Source of the DNA: Chloroflexi bacterium AL-N1
GTDB lineage: Bacteria > Chloroflexota > Chloroflexia > Chloroflexales > Roseiflexaceae
Assembly: GCA_013122435.1 (NCBI GenBank)
Contig: WYDT01000016.1
Location: 1 to 64,000, forward strand
Length of the DNA stretch: 64,000 nucleotides
Direction: 5' to 3'
The notes beneath the pieces were generated by a model. It worked only from the letters and a program-made list of their open reading frames with translations, was not told the origin of the DNA and ran no database searches. Position 1 is the stretch's first letter. Every line of letters begins with the position of its first letter. A program made the position numbers and the translations under genes. This document shows, piece by piece, positions 24,123 through 33,946 of the stretch.

Positions 24123-24632
24123 ATGACAATTCACGTCTTTGAAAGTCATATACAGCCCGTTTCTCGGACCAAAAGTGTCACATCGGTGCGCCCTGCGACT
24201 GAGATGGATGTACGGGGTATTGCGACTATTGTTGCTGAAAATGCTCGTCAGGGCCATTTGTTACCCCGCACTGTTGAAAGCATTCGCGAAAGTATTGCAA
24301 CGTGGGTGATTGCTGAGGTCGATGGCACGATTGCTGGTTGTGGTTCGTTATTGGAGATGAGCCCGACGCTCGTCGAAGTTCGTTCACTCGCGGTGTTACC
24401 CGCTTATCAGAATTATGGTACTGGCGGGAAAATTGTACGTGAACTGGTGACACAGGCCCGTCAGCGTGGTTTTAAGACGGTGTTTGCATTGACCCGTGCG
24501 GTGCCATTCTTCGAGCGCCAGGGATTTCAAGTAACTGGCAAGGAGCGCTTCCAGGAAAAAGTATGGCGGGATTGTGCTATCTGCCCCCTGCAACAATGTT
24601 GTGATGAGACAGCAGTCGTCATTGATTTTTAG
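24123..24632 (+). CDS. argA: GNAT-type N-acetylglutamate synthase (short ArgA)
   Basis: A 169-residue GNAT acetyltransferase. The acetyl-CoA loop region is VEVRSLAVLPAYQNYGTGGK and the substrate side shows GHLLPRT. The C-terminal end, KVWRDCAICPLQQCCDETA, with its Cys cluster, is characteristic of the short ArgA form known from Mycobacterium and other phyla that lack the long kinase-fused ArgA. It makes N-acetylglutamate from glutamate, priming the pathway. It sits 17 bases after argB. argJ in the same operon can also supply N-acetylglutamate, so this enzyme is mainly anaplerotic. Confidence 0.85.
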   Translation: MTIHVFESHIQPVSRTKSVTSVRPATEMDVRGIATIVAENARQGHLLPRTVESIRESIATWVIAEVDGTIAGCGSLLEMSPTLVEVRSLAVLPAYQNYGTGGKIVRELVTQARQRGFKTVFALTRAVPFFERQGFQVTGKERFQEKVWRDCAICPLQQCCDETAVVIDF

Positions 24633-24672
24633 TGCTATGACAGATTGATACGTTTATTGTGGAGACAAGTGG

Positions 24673-25827
24673 ATGAGACAAAACCATAAAGCATTATTAG
24701 CCCTTGAAGATGGTACGACCTGGCCTGGGTATGCCTTTGGCGCGATTGGCGAACGCACTGGAGAAGTTGTGTTCAATACCGCGATGACAGGTTACCAGGA
24801 GGTCCTGACCGACCCATCATACTATGGACAGATCGTGGTGATGACGGCCCCCCATATCGGCAACACGGGTGTGAACACCGATGACCCGGAGAGCCGCAAA
24901 CTCTGGCTTTCTGGCTTTGTCGTGCGTGCAGCCAGCCCTCGTGTAAGTAACTGGCGTGCCCAGACCTCGCTAGACGACTATCTGCGTGAGCACGGTGTGG
25001 TTGGTATCACAGGTGTCGATACACGGGCACTGGTGTTGCACATCCGCGAGGCTGGAGCCATGCGCGCGGTCATTTCATCACACGAGGTCGATCCCAACCG
25101 CCTGGTTGAGATGGCCCGTCAAGCGCCCTCAATGGAAGGACTCGATCTTGTACACGATGTGACATGTGCAGAACCCTACCACTGGACGGATGCTGTTGAG
25201 CCCCAGTGGATACTTGATCGCAATGTAGTTTCGTCCGATACAGATCGTCATGCGTTTCATGTGGTCGCCTACGACTACGGCATTAAGCACAACATTCTGC
25301 GATTACTAGCCAGCCATGGTTGCCGTGTGACAGTTGTTCCGGCGACGGCCTCTGCCTCGGCAGTGCTGGAACTTGATCCCGACGGCATTTTCCTTTCCAA
25401 CGGTCCCGGCGACCCGGCGGCAGTTACCTACGGCGTGGAAGCAGTACGCGACCTGTTAGGCAAAAAGCCTATCTTTGGTATTTGCCTGGGGCATCAAATC
25501 CTGGGACTTGCGTTAGGCGGTACTACCTATAAACTACGCTTTGGTCATCATGGGGCTAACCAGCCCGTTCGCAACGCTGATACAACGCATGTCGAGATTT
25601 CAAGCCACAACCATGGGTTTGCAGTTGATGCCGACTCACTACCGAAAAGTGTGGAGATAACGCATCTCAATCTTAACGATGGCTGTGTCGAAGGACTGCG
25701 GGTCAAAGATCTACGTGCTTTTAGTGTTCAGTATCACCCCGAAGCGGCTCCTGGCCCGCACGATGCCGCGTATCTGTTTGAGCAATTTATAGAACTGATG
25801 AAGCACATGACGCCGTTGGGGAAATGA
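24673..25827 (+). CDS. carA: Carbamoyl phosphate synthase small (glutaminase) subunit
   Basis: A 384-residue subunit that hydrolyses glutamine and passes ammonia to CarB. The N-terminal CarA domain contains EVVFNTAMTGYQEVLTDPSY. The C-terminal class I glutamine amidotransferase domain has the nucleophile Cys271 in GICLGHQ and the His/Glu of the triad in QYHPEA. GGAG lies eight bases before the ATG. It is twelve bases upstream of carB. Placing it in the arg operon ties carbamoyl phosphate supply to arginine control, although pyrimidine synthesis needs the same product. Confidence 0.97.
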   Translation: MRQNHKALLALEDGTTWPGYAFGAIGERTGEVVFNTAMTGYQEVLTDPSYYGQIVVMTAPHIGNTGVNTDDPESRKLWLSGFVVRAASPRVSNWRAQTSLDDYLREHGVVGITGVDTRALVLHIREAGAMRAVISSHEVDPNRLVEMARQAPSMEGLDLVHDVTCAEPYHWTDAVEPQWILDRNVVSSDTDRHAFHVVAYDYGIKHNILRLLASHGCRVTVVPATASASAVLELDPDGIFLSNGPGDPAAVTYGVEAVRDLLGKKPIFGICLGHQILGLALGGTTYKLRFGHHGANQPVRNADTTHVEISSHNHGFAVDADSLPKSVEITHLNLNDGCVEGLRVKDLRAFSVQYHPEAAPGPHDAAYLFEQFIELMKHMTPLGK

Positions 25828-25839
25828 GGAAAACAAACG

Positions 25840-28800
25840 ATGCCAAAACGTACAGATATACAATCAATCCTGATTATTGGTTCTGGTCCGATCGTGATCG
25901 GACAGGCGTGTGAATTTGACTATGCCGGTGTCCAGGCGTGCAAGGTATTGCGACGAGAAGGTTATCGGATTATTCTGGTCAATTCCAATCCTGCGACGAT
26001 TATGACCGATCCACAGTTCGCCGATGCAACCTATATTGAACCACTCACGCCTGAAATCGTCGAACGTATTATCGAACAGGAAAAACCGGATGCGGTGCTC
26101 CCAACTGTTGGTGGCCAGACAGGACTAAATCTCGCCATGCAACTCCATGAGCGCGGCATTCTCGAGCGCTATGGAGTTGAGTTGCTCGGCGCCCGCCCCA
26201 ACTCGATCGATCTTGCTGAAGATCGTCAACGCTTCAAAGATGCTATGCTTAGTGTAGGTCTGGAGGTTCCTGAAGGCGACACCGTCACCAGTATTGCTGA
26301 TGCACTGACACTTGCCGAACAGCTTGGCTATCCGGTGCTGGTGCGGCCTTCGTTCACGATGGGCGGCAGTGGTAGTGGTATCGCAACTGATGCTCATGAG
26401 TTACGCGACATCGCCGATCGAGGTCTTCGTGCCTCACCTGTTCATCAGATATTGATTGAGCAATCAGTATTGGGTTGGAAAGAGTACGAACTTGAGGTGA
26501 TGCGCGACCATGCCGATAACTTTGTGGTAGTCTGTTCCATCGAGAATCTCGATGCGATGGGTGTGCACACCGGTGACTCCATCACCGTGGCGCCTTCGAT
26601 GACCCTCACTGACCGCGAGTTGCAGCGGCTGCGGAATATGGCCAAAGTGGTGATGAGCACGGTCGGCGTCGAAACGGGTGGCTCGAATGTGCAGTTTGCG
26701 GTGAACCCTGTCGATGGTCGTGCACTGGTCATCGAGATGAATCCACGTGTCAGTCGTTCGTCGGCGCTGGCCAGCAAAGCGACGGGCTTTCCCATCGCCA
26801 AGATTGCTGCACTTCTGGCCGTTGGATATACGCTGGACGAAATTCCTAATGACATCACCAAGGTAACGCCCGCTTCGTTCGAGCCGAGTCTGGATTATAT
26901 GGTAGTCAAAATTCCCCGCTGGGCTTTTGAAAAGTTTCCTGGTGTCGATCCAACCCTCAGCTCACAAATGAAAAGTGTTGGTGAGGTGATGGCTATCGGC
27001 ACGACATTTCCAGAGGCCTTTCAGAAGGCATTGCGTGGTCTGGAGATCGGGGTCAAGGGTTTTGACCATGGTCCGAAATCGTGGAACACCGCAGCGTCTT
27101 CGCCAGATGCGCTACATACACCAACAGCCGAGCGCATCTTTGTGGCGGGTAATGCCTTGCGGAAAGGCGATAGCGTCGAGCAGGTAGCTGAGATAACGTC
27201 CTATGATCCCTGGTTTGTTGACCAGATGGCCAATCTGATCGAGATGGAGCGCGCTATTGAACGATATTCGTTGGACACTCTCCCCACTGATCTATGGCTG
27301 GAAGCCAAACAGCATGGCTTTTCTGATGGCCAACTCGCGATGTTGCTCCAACCATCGGTAACGGAGCAGGATGTTCGTGCGCGGCGCAAAGCCCATGGCA
27401 TTCTTCCGGTGTATCACCGGATCGACACCTGCGCCGCTGAGTTTGCGGCACACACGCCATATCTCTACAGCACCTACGCTACTCGCGATGAAGCTGATGT
27501 GACAACGCAACCCAAAGCGATTATCCTCGGTGGTGGGCCAAATCGTATTGGACAGGGCCTCGAGTTTGACTATTGTTGTGTGCACGCCTGTTTTGCGCTG
27601 AACGAACTAGGCTATGAGACGATCATGATCAACTGTAACCCTGAGACCGTCTCGACTGACTACGATATTGCTGATCGGCTGTACTTCGAGCCACTCACAC
27701 TTGAGGATGTTCTTAACGTGTGGGAGCACGAATCGCGTGCGAGTGGTGTTGTAACGCCCGTGCTGGTGCAGTTTGGTGGACAAACACCACTCAATCTGGC
27801 CAACGGTTTGCAGGCGGCTGGCGTGCCGATCTGGGGGACTTCGCAGGACTCCATCGACCTCGCAGAAGATCGTGCACGCTTTGGTGCCTTGTTGCAGAAA
27901 CTTGAGATCGAGCAACCAGACAATGGCATGGCGTCAGATTTGCCTGAGGCACGACAGATTGCTCAGCGGATTGGCTATCCGGTGTTGGTACGGCCAAGCT
28001 ATGTGCTGGGTGGCCGCGCGATGTCGATTGCATATGATGATGCAGGTCTCGCGCATTTCCTTGAGGAAGCCACGCTTATTAGTGACGGCCAGCCGATCCT
28101 GATCGACCGCTATCTGGAGGATGCGTTCGAGGTTGATGTTGATGCTATTGGTGATGGCAATCGTGTGGTGATTGGTGGGATTATGGAGCATGTCGAAGAG
28201 GCTGGTGTGCATTCAGGCGACTCGGCGATGGTGATGCCGCCCTACAAAGTCAGTGCCTATCACCTCTCGATCATCCGTGATGAGACCATCAAAATCGGAT
28301 TGGCGCTTGGTGTCAAGGGGTTGATGAACATCCAGTTTGCGATTAAAGATGATGAGGTATATGTTTTAGAAGTCAATCCGCGCTCCTCACGTACGGTTCC
28401 GTTTATTAGCAAAGCAACGGGTGTGCCGCTGGCCAGCCTCGCCGCTCAGGTAGCCTCAGGTAAAACACTGGCTGAACTGGGTTTATTAAGTGAGCCATCC
28501 TTGAATGGTTTCTTTGTCAAGGAAGCGGTGTTGCCCTTCGACAAATTCCCTGGTGCGTCGGTCATGCTCAGCCCTGAGATGCGTTCGACCGGTGAGGTGA
28601 TGGGGCATGCCTCAACGTTTGGCCATGCCTTTGCCAAAGCCGAGATGGGCGCGGGTCAAAAAGTACCACTTGAGGGTGGTGCATTGCTGACCGTTAATGA
28701 TTTTGATAAGGGTGCCATTGGTCGCATCGCACGTGATCTCGTGCGGTCTGGATTCAAGTTGTACGGAACACGTGGTACTGGCGCATGGGTCGCTGATCTT

Positions 28801-29082
28801 GGTATTCCCATCGAGATGGTGGCTAAAGCATCAGAAGGCGGTTCTGGCACGGTGGAGTTGCTCGCCTCGGGCAAGGTGCAACTGGTGATCAATACACCGC
28901 TTGGACAGCGTGCCTATGCCGACAGCCAGGCCCTTCGTACGGCTGCCATCCGCCATGGGGTAATGCTGGTGACAACGCTGACTGGGGCCGCCGCGACTGT
29001 TTCAGCTATTCGTGGGTTACGTACGAAAGCCATACGTGTTCGTTCGCTCCAGGATCATTATCGTGAGAGTCATGCAACATAA
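25840..29082 (+). CDS. carB: Carbamoyl phosphate synthase large subunit
   Basis: A 1,080-residue subunit of normal length that makes carbamoyl phosphate from ammonia, bicarbonate and two ATP. Two homologous ATP-grasp halves are visible. The first has SGPIVIGQACEFDYAG near the start and a MGGSGSGIAT loop; the second begins near residue 562 with GGGPNRIGQGLEFDYC and has VLGGRAMSIAY. The C-terminal MGS-like allosteric region (about 935-1075) contains TRGTGAWVADLGIPIE. GAGGAAAA precedes the ATG. No frameshift or missing motif was noticed. Confidence 0.97.
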   Translation: MPKRTDIQSILIIGSGPIVIGQACEFDYAGVQACKVLRREGYRIILVNSNPATIMTDPQFADATYIEPLTPEIVERIIEQEKPDAVLPTVGGQTGLNLAMQLHERGILERYGVELLGARPNSIDLAEDRQRFKDAMLSVGLEVPEGDTVTSIADALTLAEQLGYPVLVRPSFTMGGSGSGIATDAHELRDIADRGLRASPVHQILIEQSVLGWKEYELEVMRDHADNFVVVCSIENLDAMGVHTGDSITVAPSMTLTDRELQRLRNMAKVVMSTVGVETGGSNVQFAVNPVDGRALVIEMNPRVSRSSALASKATGFPIAKIAALLAVGYTLDEIPNDITKVTPASFEPSLDYMVVKIPRWAFEKFPGVDPTLSSQMKSVGEVMAIGTTFPEAFQKALRGLEIGVKGFDHGPKSWNTAASSPDALHTPTAERIFVAGNALRKGDSVEQVAEITSYDPWFVDQMANLIEMERAIERYSLDTLPTDLWLEAKQHGFSDGQLAMLLQPSVTEQDVRARRKAHGILPVYHRIDTCAAEFAAHTPYLYSTYATRDEADVTTQPKAIILGGGPNRIGQGLEFDYCCVHACFALNELGYETIMINCNPETVSTDYDIADRLYFEPLTLEDVLNVWEHESRASGVVTPVLVQFGGQTPLNLANGLQAAGVPIWGTSQDSIDLAEDRARFGALLQKLEIEQPDNGMASDLPEARQIAQRIGYPVLVRPSYVLGGRAMSIAYDDAGLAHFLEEATLISDGQPILIDRYLEDAFEVDVDAIGDGNRVVIGGIMEHVEEAGVHSGDSAMVMPPYKVSAYHLSIIRDETIKIGLALGVKGLMNIQFAIKDDEVYVLEVNPRSSRTVPFISKATGVPLASLAAQVASGKTLAELGLLSEPSLNGFFVKEAVLPFDKFPGASVMLSPEMRSTGEVMGHASTFGHAFAKAEMGAGQKVPLEGGALLTVNDFDKGAIGRIARDLVRSGFKLYGTRGTGAWVADLGIPIEMVAKASEGGSGTVELLASGKVQLVINTPLGQRAYADSQALRTAAIRHGVMLVTTLTGAAATVSAIRGLRTKAIRVRSLQDHYRESHAT

Positions 29083-29092
29083 GGGGGGTACT

Positions 29093-29767
29093 ATGACTAT
29101 CCAGCGCAACCTTCGTATGCTGGCGTGTGATTACGATGGTACCCTGGCGGAACACGGAAAGATGAACTCCGTGACGGAACAGGCGCTGCGTGATGTGAAG
29201 CAGGCTGGTCTATTGCTTGGTCTGGTCACCGGGCGCTTACTGGATGATCTGCTGCGGGTCTGTCCACAGGTGCCGCTCTTTGATATCGTGATTGCTGAAA
29301 ATGGCGCCGTGTTGTATCAACCATCGAACGGTGAGACCATCGATCTTGGCCCGTCGCCCTCAGTGGAGTTCTGTGCGGCACTCGACCAACGCGGTGTGAA
29401 TTTTGCCACCGGACGTGTGTTGGTCAACACGCTTCGACCGTATGGGGATGCGGTACGCGAGGCGATCCAAACATGCAACTGCGACCTGGAGATGATTTTT
29501 AACAATGAGGCGCTGATGATTCTGCCGCGTGGGGTTGACAAAGCCTCGGGGTTACAGGCAGGTGTAGAGCGTCTCGATATGACAGCGGATGCGGTTGTGG
29601 CAGTTGGTGATGCCGAAAACGATGTGGCGTTTTTGCGTGCTGCTGGTCTGGCTGTTGCCGTCGCCAATGCCATTGATGAACTCAAACGCGAGGCGGATAT
29701 CGTGACGGAAGGTGTGGCGGGTGACGGTGTAGTTGAGTTTGTAGAAAAACATCTTTTAGCGCAGTGA
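29093..29767 (+). CDS. HAD-IIB (Cof-like) phosphatase inside the arg operon
   Basis: A 224-residue HAD phosphatase. Motif I is LACDYDGTLAEHGKMN with the nucleophile Asp and the acid/base Asp two positions later; motif II is VTGR; a lysine lies in RGVDKASGL; motif IV is VGDAENDVAFLRAAG. A type IIB cap lies between motifs II and III. The start at 29093 is supported by GGGGGG five bases upstream and begins ten bases after carB; a longer frame starting inside carB is less likely. Such enzymes act on sugar phosphates or phosphorylated metabolites. Its tight position suggests co-expression with arginine genes, but no arginine role is known to me. Confidence 0.85.
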   Translation: MTIQRNLRMLACDYDGTLAEHGKMNSVTEQALRDVKQAGLLLGLVTGRLLDDLLRVCPQVPLFDIVIAENGAVLYQPSNGETIDLGPSPSVEFCAALDQRGVNFATGRVLVNTLRPYGDAVREAIQTCNCDLEMIFNNEALMILPRGVDKASGLQAGVERLDMTADAVVAVGDAENDVAFLRAAGLAVAVANAIDELKREADIVTEGVAGDGVVEFVEKHLLAQ

Positions 29768-29784
29768 AAGGTCTTCGCTAAACT

Positions 29785-29889
29785 ATGAATAATGTACCAT
29801 CAGAGTCACCTAACAACGATATCTCCTGTTTTGCTGCGGATCGGCGGCGTTTGGTCATCCAAGTTCAATGGAGTTGGGACAAAGCATAA
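29785..29889 (+). CDS. Possible 34-residue ORF with an RRR run upstream of argG
   Basis: ATG 29785 to TAA 29889 encodes 34 residues ending DRRRLVIQVQWSWDKA. It fills the only sizeable gap (158 bases) within the operon. No good ribosome-binding site and no terminator hairpin were found, so it may be chance. The three consecutive Arg codons just upstream of argG make it worth checking as a second regulatory ORF. Confidence 0.25.
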   Translation: MNNVPSESPNNDISCFAADRRRLVIQVQWSWDKA

Positions 29890-29925
29890 GTATCAGTTTT
29901 TATACATAAATAAATGAGGAAGCAT

Positions 29926-31140
29926 ATGAAGCGACCGAATGTCACCAAAGTTGTGCTGGCCTACTCGGGTGGTTTGGACACCAGCATTATCGTACCGTGG
30001 CTGCGTCAGAACTATGGCTGCGAGGTTATCTGCTACTGTGCCGATGTGGGACAGGCGGAAGAGACCGATGGCCTGGAAGAAAAAGCGCTGGCCAGTGGTG
30101 CATCGAAATGCATAGTTGACGATCTGCGTGAGGAGTTTGTCCGTGATTACCTCTTTCCTTTGTTCCAATCGGGAGCTATATATGAGCGCACCTATCTGTT
30201 AGGTACTTCGATTGCACGCCCACTGATTGCCAAAGGCCAGGTGCTGGCTGCTGGACGTGAGGGTGCAGACGGCGTTGCTCATGGTTGCACCGGCAAGGGC
30301 AACGACCAGGTGCGTTTTGAACTCACCTACATGGCGCTCAACCCCCAATTGAAGATTATTGCTCCCTGGCGTGAGTGGAACATCCAATCGCGTGAGGATG
30401 CCATCGAATATGCTGAAGAACATAACGTGCCTGTAGCTGCCACGCGCAAGTCGATCTACAGCCGCGATCGCAACAGCCTGCATATTTCACACGAAGGCGG
30501 CATGCTTGAAGAACCCTGGAATGAGCCAGAGGAGGAGATGTATCAGCTTTCAACGGCTCCTGAGCAAGCACCGGATGAAGCTGAGTATGTAGTGATTGGC
30601 TTTGAGGCAGGGATTCCCATCAGTGTCAATGGAACACATATGAGCCCCTTTCAACTGCTGACGACATTGAACAAACTGGGTGGCAAACATGGCGTGGGCC
30701 GTGTGGATCTGGTCGAGAATCGGTTGGTGGGGATGAAGAGCCGGGGTGTCTACGAAACACCTGGGGGTACCATTCTGCGAACCGCACATCAAGGGCTGGA
30801 GCAGATTACGCTCGACCGCGATACCCTCCACTACAAAGATGTGGTGGCCCATCGCTACGCTGAATTGGTGTATAACGGACAATGGTTTGCGCCGCTACGA
30901 GAGGCCATCGATGCCTTCGTACAATCGACACAGCGCAATGTCACTGGTGAAGTGCGTTTGAAGTTGTTCAAGGGCAATGCCATGCTGGTGGGGCGTCGTG
31001 CACCGCAGAGCCTTTACCGTGAGGATTTTGCGACTTTTGGTGCAAGCGAGGTCTACCATCAGGCCGATGCGGAAGGCTTTATTAAACTGTTTGGTTTACC
31101 AATGAAAGTGCATGCACTTGTTAAAAAACAGCAAGGATAA
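29926..31140 (+). CDS. argG: Argininosuccinate synthase
   Basis: A 404-residue enzyme that joins citrulline and aspartate using ATP. The N-terminal N-type ATP pyrophosphatase loop is AYSGGLDTSIIVPWL. The aspartate/citrulline-binding segments are GCTGKGNDQVRFE and SIYSRDRNSLHISHEGG. The start at ATG 29926 is preferred over an upstream in-frame ATG (29914) because TGAGGA lies just before it. The downstream gene argJ begins four bases after its stop. Confidence 0.96.
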   Translation: MKRPNVTKVVLAYSGGLDTSIIVPWLRQNYGCEVICYCADVGQAEETDGLEEKALASGASKCIVDDLREEFVRDYLFPLFQSGAIYERTYLLGTSIARPLIAKGQVLAAGREGADGVAHGCTGKGNDQVRFELTYMALNPQLKIIAPWREWNIQSREDAIEYAEEHNVPVAATRKSIYSRDRNSLHISHEGGMLEEPWNEPEEEMYQLSTAPEQAPDEAEYVVIGFEAGIPISVNGTHMSPFQLLTTLNKLGGKHGVGRVDLVENRLVGMKSRGVYETPGGTILRTAHQGLEQITLDRDTLHYKDVVAHRYAELVYNGQWFAPLREAIDAFVQSTQRNVTGEVRLKLFKGNAMLVGRRAPQSLYREDFATFGASEVYHQADAEGFIKLFGLPMKVHALVKKQQG

Positions 31141-31144
31141 GCAT

Positions 31145-32362
31145 ATGAGTCTGTTGCAGGATGTCGATACTTTTACGCTTGCTCGTGGTTTTCGCGCCAC
31201 TGCCACTGCTTGTGGCCTCAAACCCAGCGGAGCGTTGGATCTGGCCTTGATTGCGGCTGACCGATCGTGTAGTGCTGCTGGGATGTTCACGACGAATCGT
31301 GTGAAGGCAGCACCGGTACGCTATAATCAGCGTATTCTGGAGCACAATGCCCACAGCATTCGGGCGATTATCACCAATTCGGGGATGGCCAACGCATGTA
31401 CCGGCGACCAGGGTATGGCCGACGCAGAACAAATGGCCGCACTCACTGCGTATGGTCTGCATTGCCAACCAGATGAGATATTGGTGCTCTCGACCGGTGT
31501 GATCGGCAAGCATCTGGAGATGGACAAACTCACGCAGGGCATTGCCGAGGTGACGGCCATAACAGCGACAGAAGACACCCCCTCTGCGGCACGGGCGATT
31601 ATGACAACGGACACGCGCCCCAAAGTCGCCGGGCAAGACCTGCACATTGGTGGTGAGACCATCTCCGTTCGAGGCATCTGTAAGGGCTCTGGGATGATTC
31701 ACCCAAATATGGCGACGATGCTGGCACTTATCACGACGGATGCATCTATTGAACCATCCCTTCTTCAGCAATCGCTGCGGTATGCGGTACAGCGTAGTTT
31801 TAACCGTATCAGTGTTGATGGTGATACCAGCACCAACGACACAGTGTTTTTGCTTGCTTCAGGAGCTTCTGGCACCTATATCACCGAAAATGAATTGACG
31901 GAATTTAACAAAGCACTGACAGAAGTTTGCATTTCGCTAGCAAAACAGATCGTAAATGATGGTGAGGGAGCCACTCGCCTGGTCGAAATTATAGTCACCG
32001 GGGCAGTTGATGAAGCGCAGGCACACGTAGTCGCCAACAGCATTGCGCGTTCGCCGCTGGTCAAAACGGCTATTCATGGTGGTGATCCCAACTGGGGCCG
32101 CATTCTGTGTGCAGCTGGTTACAGTGGTGCAGCAATCGATTCAGATCGGCTTACGCTGGCCTTTGGACCGCCTGCTGAGATTGTTACTGTCGTTGAGGAG
32201 GGCTTGCCAACTGATTACGATGAGCGGGATGCAGCCACTGCATTACGCGGTAATCCGGTGTATGTACGGCTTGATCTGGGGTTGGGGGCCGTACAGACTA
32301 CGGTGTGGACGTGTGATTTGAGCACAGATTATATTCGCATCAATGCACTCTATACGACCTGA
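31145..32362 (+). CDS. argJ: Bifunctional ornithine acetyltransferase / N-acetylglutamate synthase
   Basis: A 405-residue member of the ArgJ family, which moves the acetyl group from N-acetylornithine to glutamate, making the acetyl cycle economical. The precursor self-cleaves before the nucleophilic Thr in HPNMATML, present here. Other conserved stretches are TNRVKAAPV, TNSGMANACTG and GGDPNWGRIL. AAGGA is seven bases from ATG 31145. Whether it is bifunctional cannot be told from sequence alone. A separate ArgA in the operon would make the synthase activity redundant. Confidence 0.96.
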   Translation: MSLLQDVDTFTLARGFRATATACGLKPSGALDLALIAADRSCSAAGMFTTNRVKAAPVRYNQRILEHNAHSIRAIITNSGMANACTGDQGMADAEQMAALTAYGLHCQPDEILVLSTGVIGKHLEMDKLTQGIAEVTAITATEDTPSAARAIMTTDTRPKVAGQDLHIGGETISVRGICKGSGMIHPNMATMLALITTDASIEPSLLQQSLRYAVQRSFNRISVDGDTSTNDTVFLLASGASGTYITENELTEFNKALTEVCISLAKQIVNDGEGATRLVEIIVTGAVDEAQAHVVANSIARSPLVKTAIHGGDPNWGRILCAAGYSGAAIDSDRLTLAFGPPAEIVTVVEEGLPTDYDERDAATALRGNPVYVRLDLGLGAVQTTVWTCDLSTDYIRINALYTT

Positions 32363-32516
32363 TAGTGTATTGCAAGTGTTATAAATATACCATGCGGTGT
32401 AGATAAGGATTGTGCTACAATAAATTATCGTGTGCAGTAGTACGACTGTACAGATGTTGTGATGAGATAGCAGATGGTTGGCATCTATCTTTCGCCGTAT
32501 CGTAATGGAGGCACCT

Positions 32517-33884
32517 ATGTGGGGAGGCCGTTTTTCCGGCACCATCGATGAACATATGGCCCGATTCAACAATTCGTTTGCTTTTGACCATCGTATGTGG
32601 GATGAAGACATTCGTGGGAGTATGGCGTGGGCGCGCCAACTTGCACATGCTGGCATTCTCACCCCTGATGAACTCCTTGCGATTCTGCGCGGACTAGAGA
32701 CGGTACGTGCTGAGTTTGCCAAAAGACATTTTGTAGTACATCCGTCTGATGAGGATATTCATACGGCTGTTGAGCGCCGTTTGACTGAGATTGTGGGTGA
32801 TGTTGCTGGCAAACTTCACACTGGTCGTAGTCGAAACGATCAGGTGGCAACTGATACGCGTTTGTGGACATTGGGAGCCCTTCGTCGTGTGGAGTGTGCG
32901 CTGCGTGATGTACAGAATGCGCTGTTAACACAGGCTGAAGCAGCTAAGACTGCATTGATGCCTGGCTATACTCATCTGCAACGTGCACAACCTGTGCTTA
33001 CGACGCATTGGCTACTGTCGCACTTCTGGCGGCTCGAACGTGATCATGCACGGCTTGTTGAATGCCTGGAGCGTACATCAACGTTGCCGCTGGGGTCAGG
33101 GGCGCTAGCCGGTACCTCCCTCGATATTGATCGCAGTGTTCTGGCCAAAGACTTAGGCTTTAACGCAATCAGTTTCAATAGCCTTGATGCAGTAAGTGAC
33201 CGTGATTTTATTGTTGAATGGCTCTTTTGTGCCGCGATGATTGGTGTGCATCTCAGCCAGCTTGCCGAGGATCTTATTATCTATAGTTCTACCGAGTTTG
33301 GTTTTGTGACACTCGATGAGGCATTCGCCACTGGCTCGAGCCTCATGCCACAGAAGAAAAATCCTGATTCACTTGAATTAACCCGTGGGAAAGCAGGACG
33401 TCTGATTGGTAATTTGGTGACCTTGCTTACCTTGTTAAAAGGCTTACCATCTACCTACAACAAAGACCTGCAAGAAGATAAAGAACCGCTCTTTGACGCT
33501 GTTGATACATTAGAACTCACCCTCCCAGTTGTTGCAGGAGTCATTCGAACATCCCGTTTTCACTACAATCGGATGCGAGAAGCGCTTGATGATGGCATGC
33601 TGGCTACTGATGTGGCCGATTATCTGGTTGAGCATGGTGTTCCGTTTCGTGAAGCGCATCGTGTTGTTGGCGTGCTGGTGAGTGAGGCGGAGACGCGTCA
33701 GGTGCAACTTTCCAAACTATCATTAGAGGTGTATCGGGCTGTTCATCCCGCTTTTGATGATGATATTTACATGGTCTTTAATCTGGATCGCTCAGCCGCC
33801 GCACGACGTGTCCCTGGTGCAACATCGGCTGAGGCAGTACAAGAACAGCTTAAGCAGGCACGCGCATGCCTGCGTGAAACGTAA
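32517..33884 (+). CDS. argH: Argininosuccinate lyase
   Basis: A 455-residue enzyme of the fumarase/aspartase superfamily that splits argininosuccinate into arginine and fumarate. It begins with the family-typical MWGGRFSG. The signature loop with the catalytic Ser is GSSLMPQKKNPDSLEL, and TGRSRNDQVATD and TLQRAQPV-like segments (THLQRAQPV) are present. The start at 32517 is chosen because GGAGG lies six bases upstream. Earlier in-frame ATGs (32478, 32505) precede or overlap that ribosome-binding site. The gap to argJ is 154 bases, so an extra promoter there is possible. Confidence 0.96.
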   Translation: MWGGRFSGTIDEHMARFNNSFAFDHRMWDEDIRGSMAWARQLAHAGILTPDELLAILRGLETVRAEFAKRHFVVHPSDEDIHTAVERRLTEIVGDVAGKLHTGRSRNDQVATDTRLWTLGALRRVECALRDVQNALLTQAEAAKTALMPGYTHLQRAQPVLTTHWLLSHFWRLERDHARLVECLERTSTLPLGSGALAGTSLDIDRSVLAKDLGFNAISFNSLDAVSDRDFIVEWLFCAAMIGVHLSQLAEDLIIYSSTEFGFVTLDEAFATGSSLMPQKKNPDSLELTRGKAGRLIGNLVTLLTLLKGLPSTYNKDLQEDKEPLFDAVDTLELTLPVVAGVIRTSRFHYNRMREALDDGMLATDVADYLVEHGVPFREAHRVVGVLVSEAETRQVQLSKLSLEVYRAVHPAFDDDIYMVFNLDRSAAARRVPGATSAEAVQEQLKQARACLRET

Positions 33885-33946
33885 AAAATGCCCAGGCATT
33901 CGACCCTCCATTATTATGCATTACAACCTACTCTACGGAGGCAACT

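Noticed and set aside
33887..33900. AATGCC/GGCATT palindrome after argH as a terminator
   Set aside because: Only a two-base loop and no T run; the operon appears to continue.
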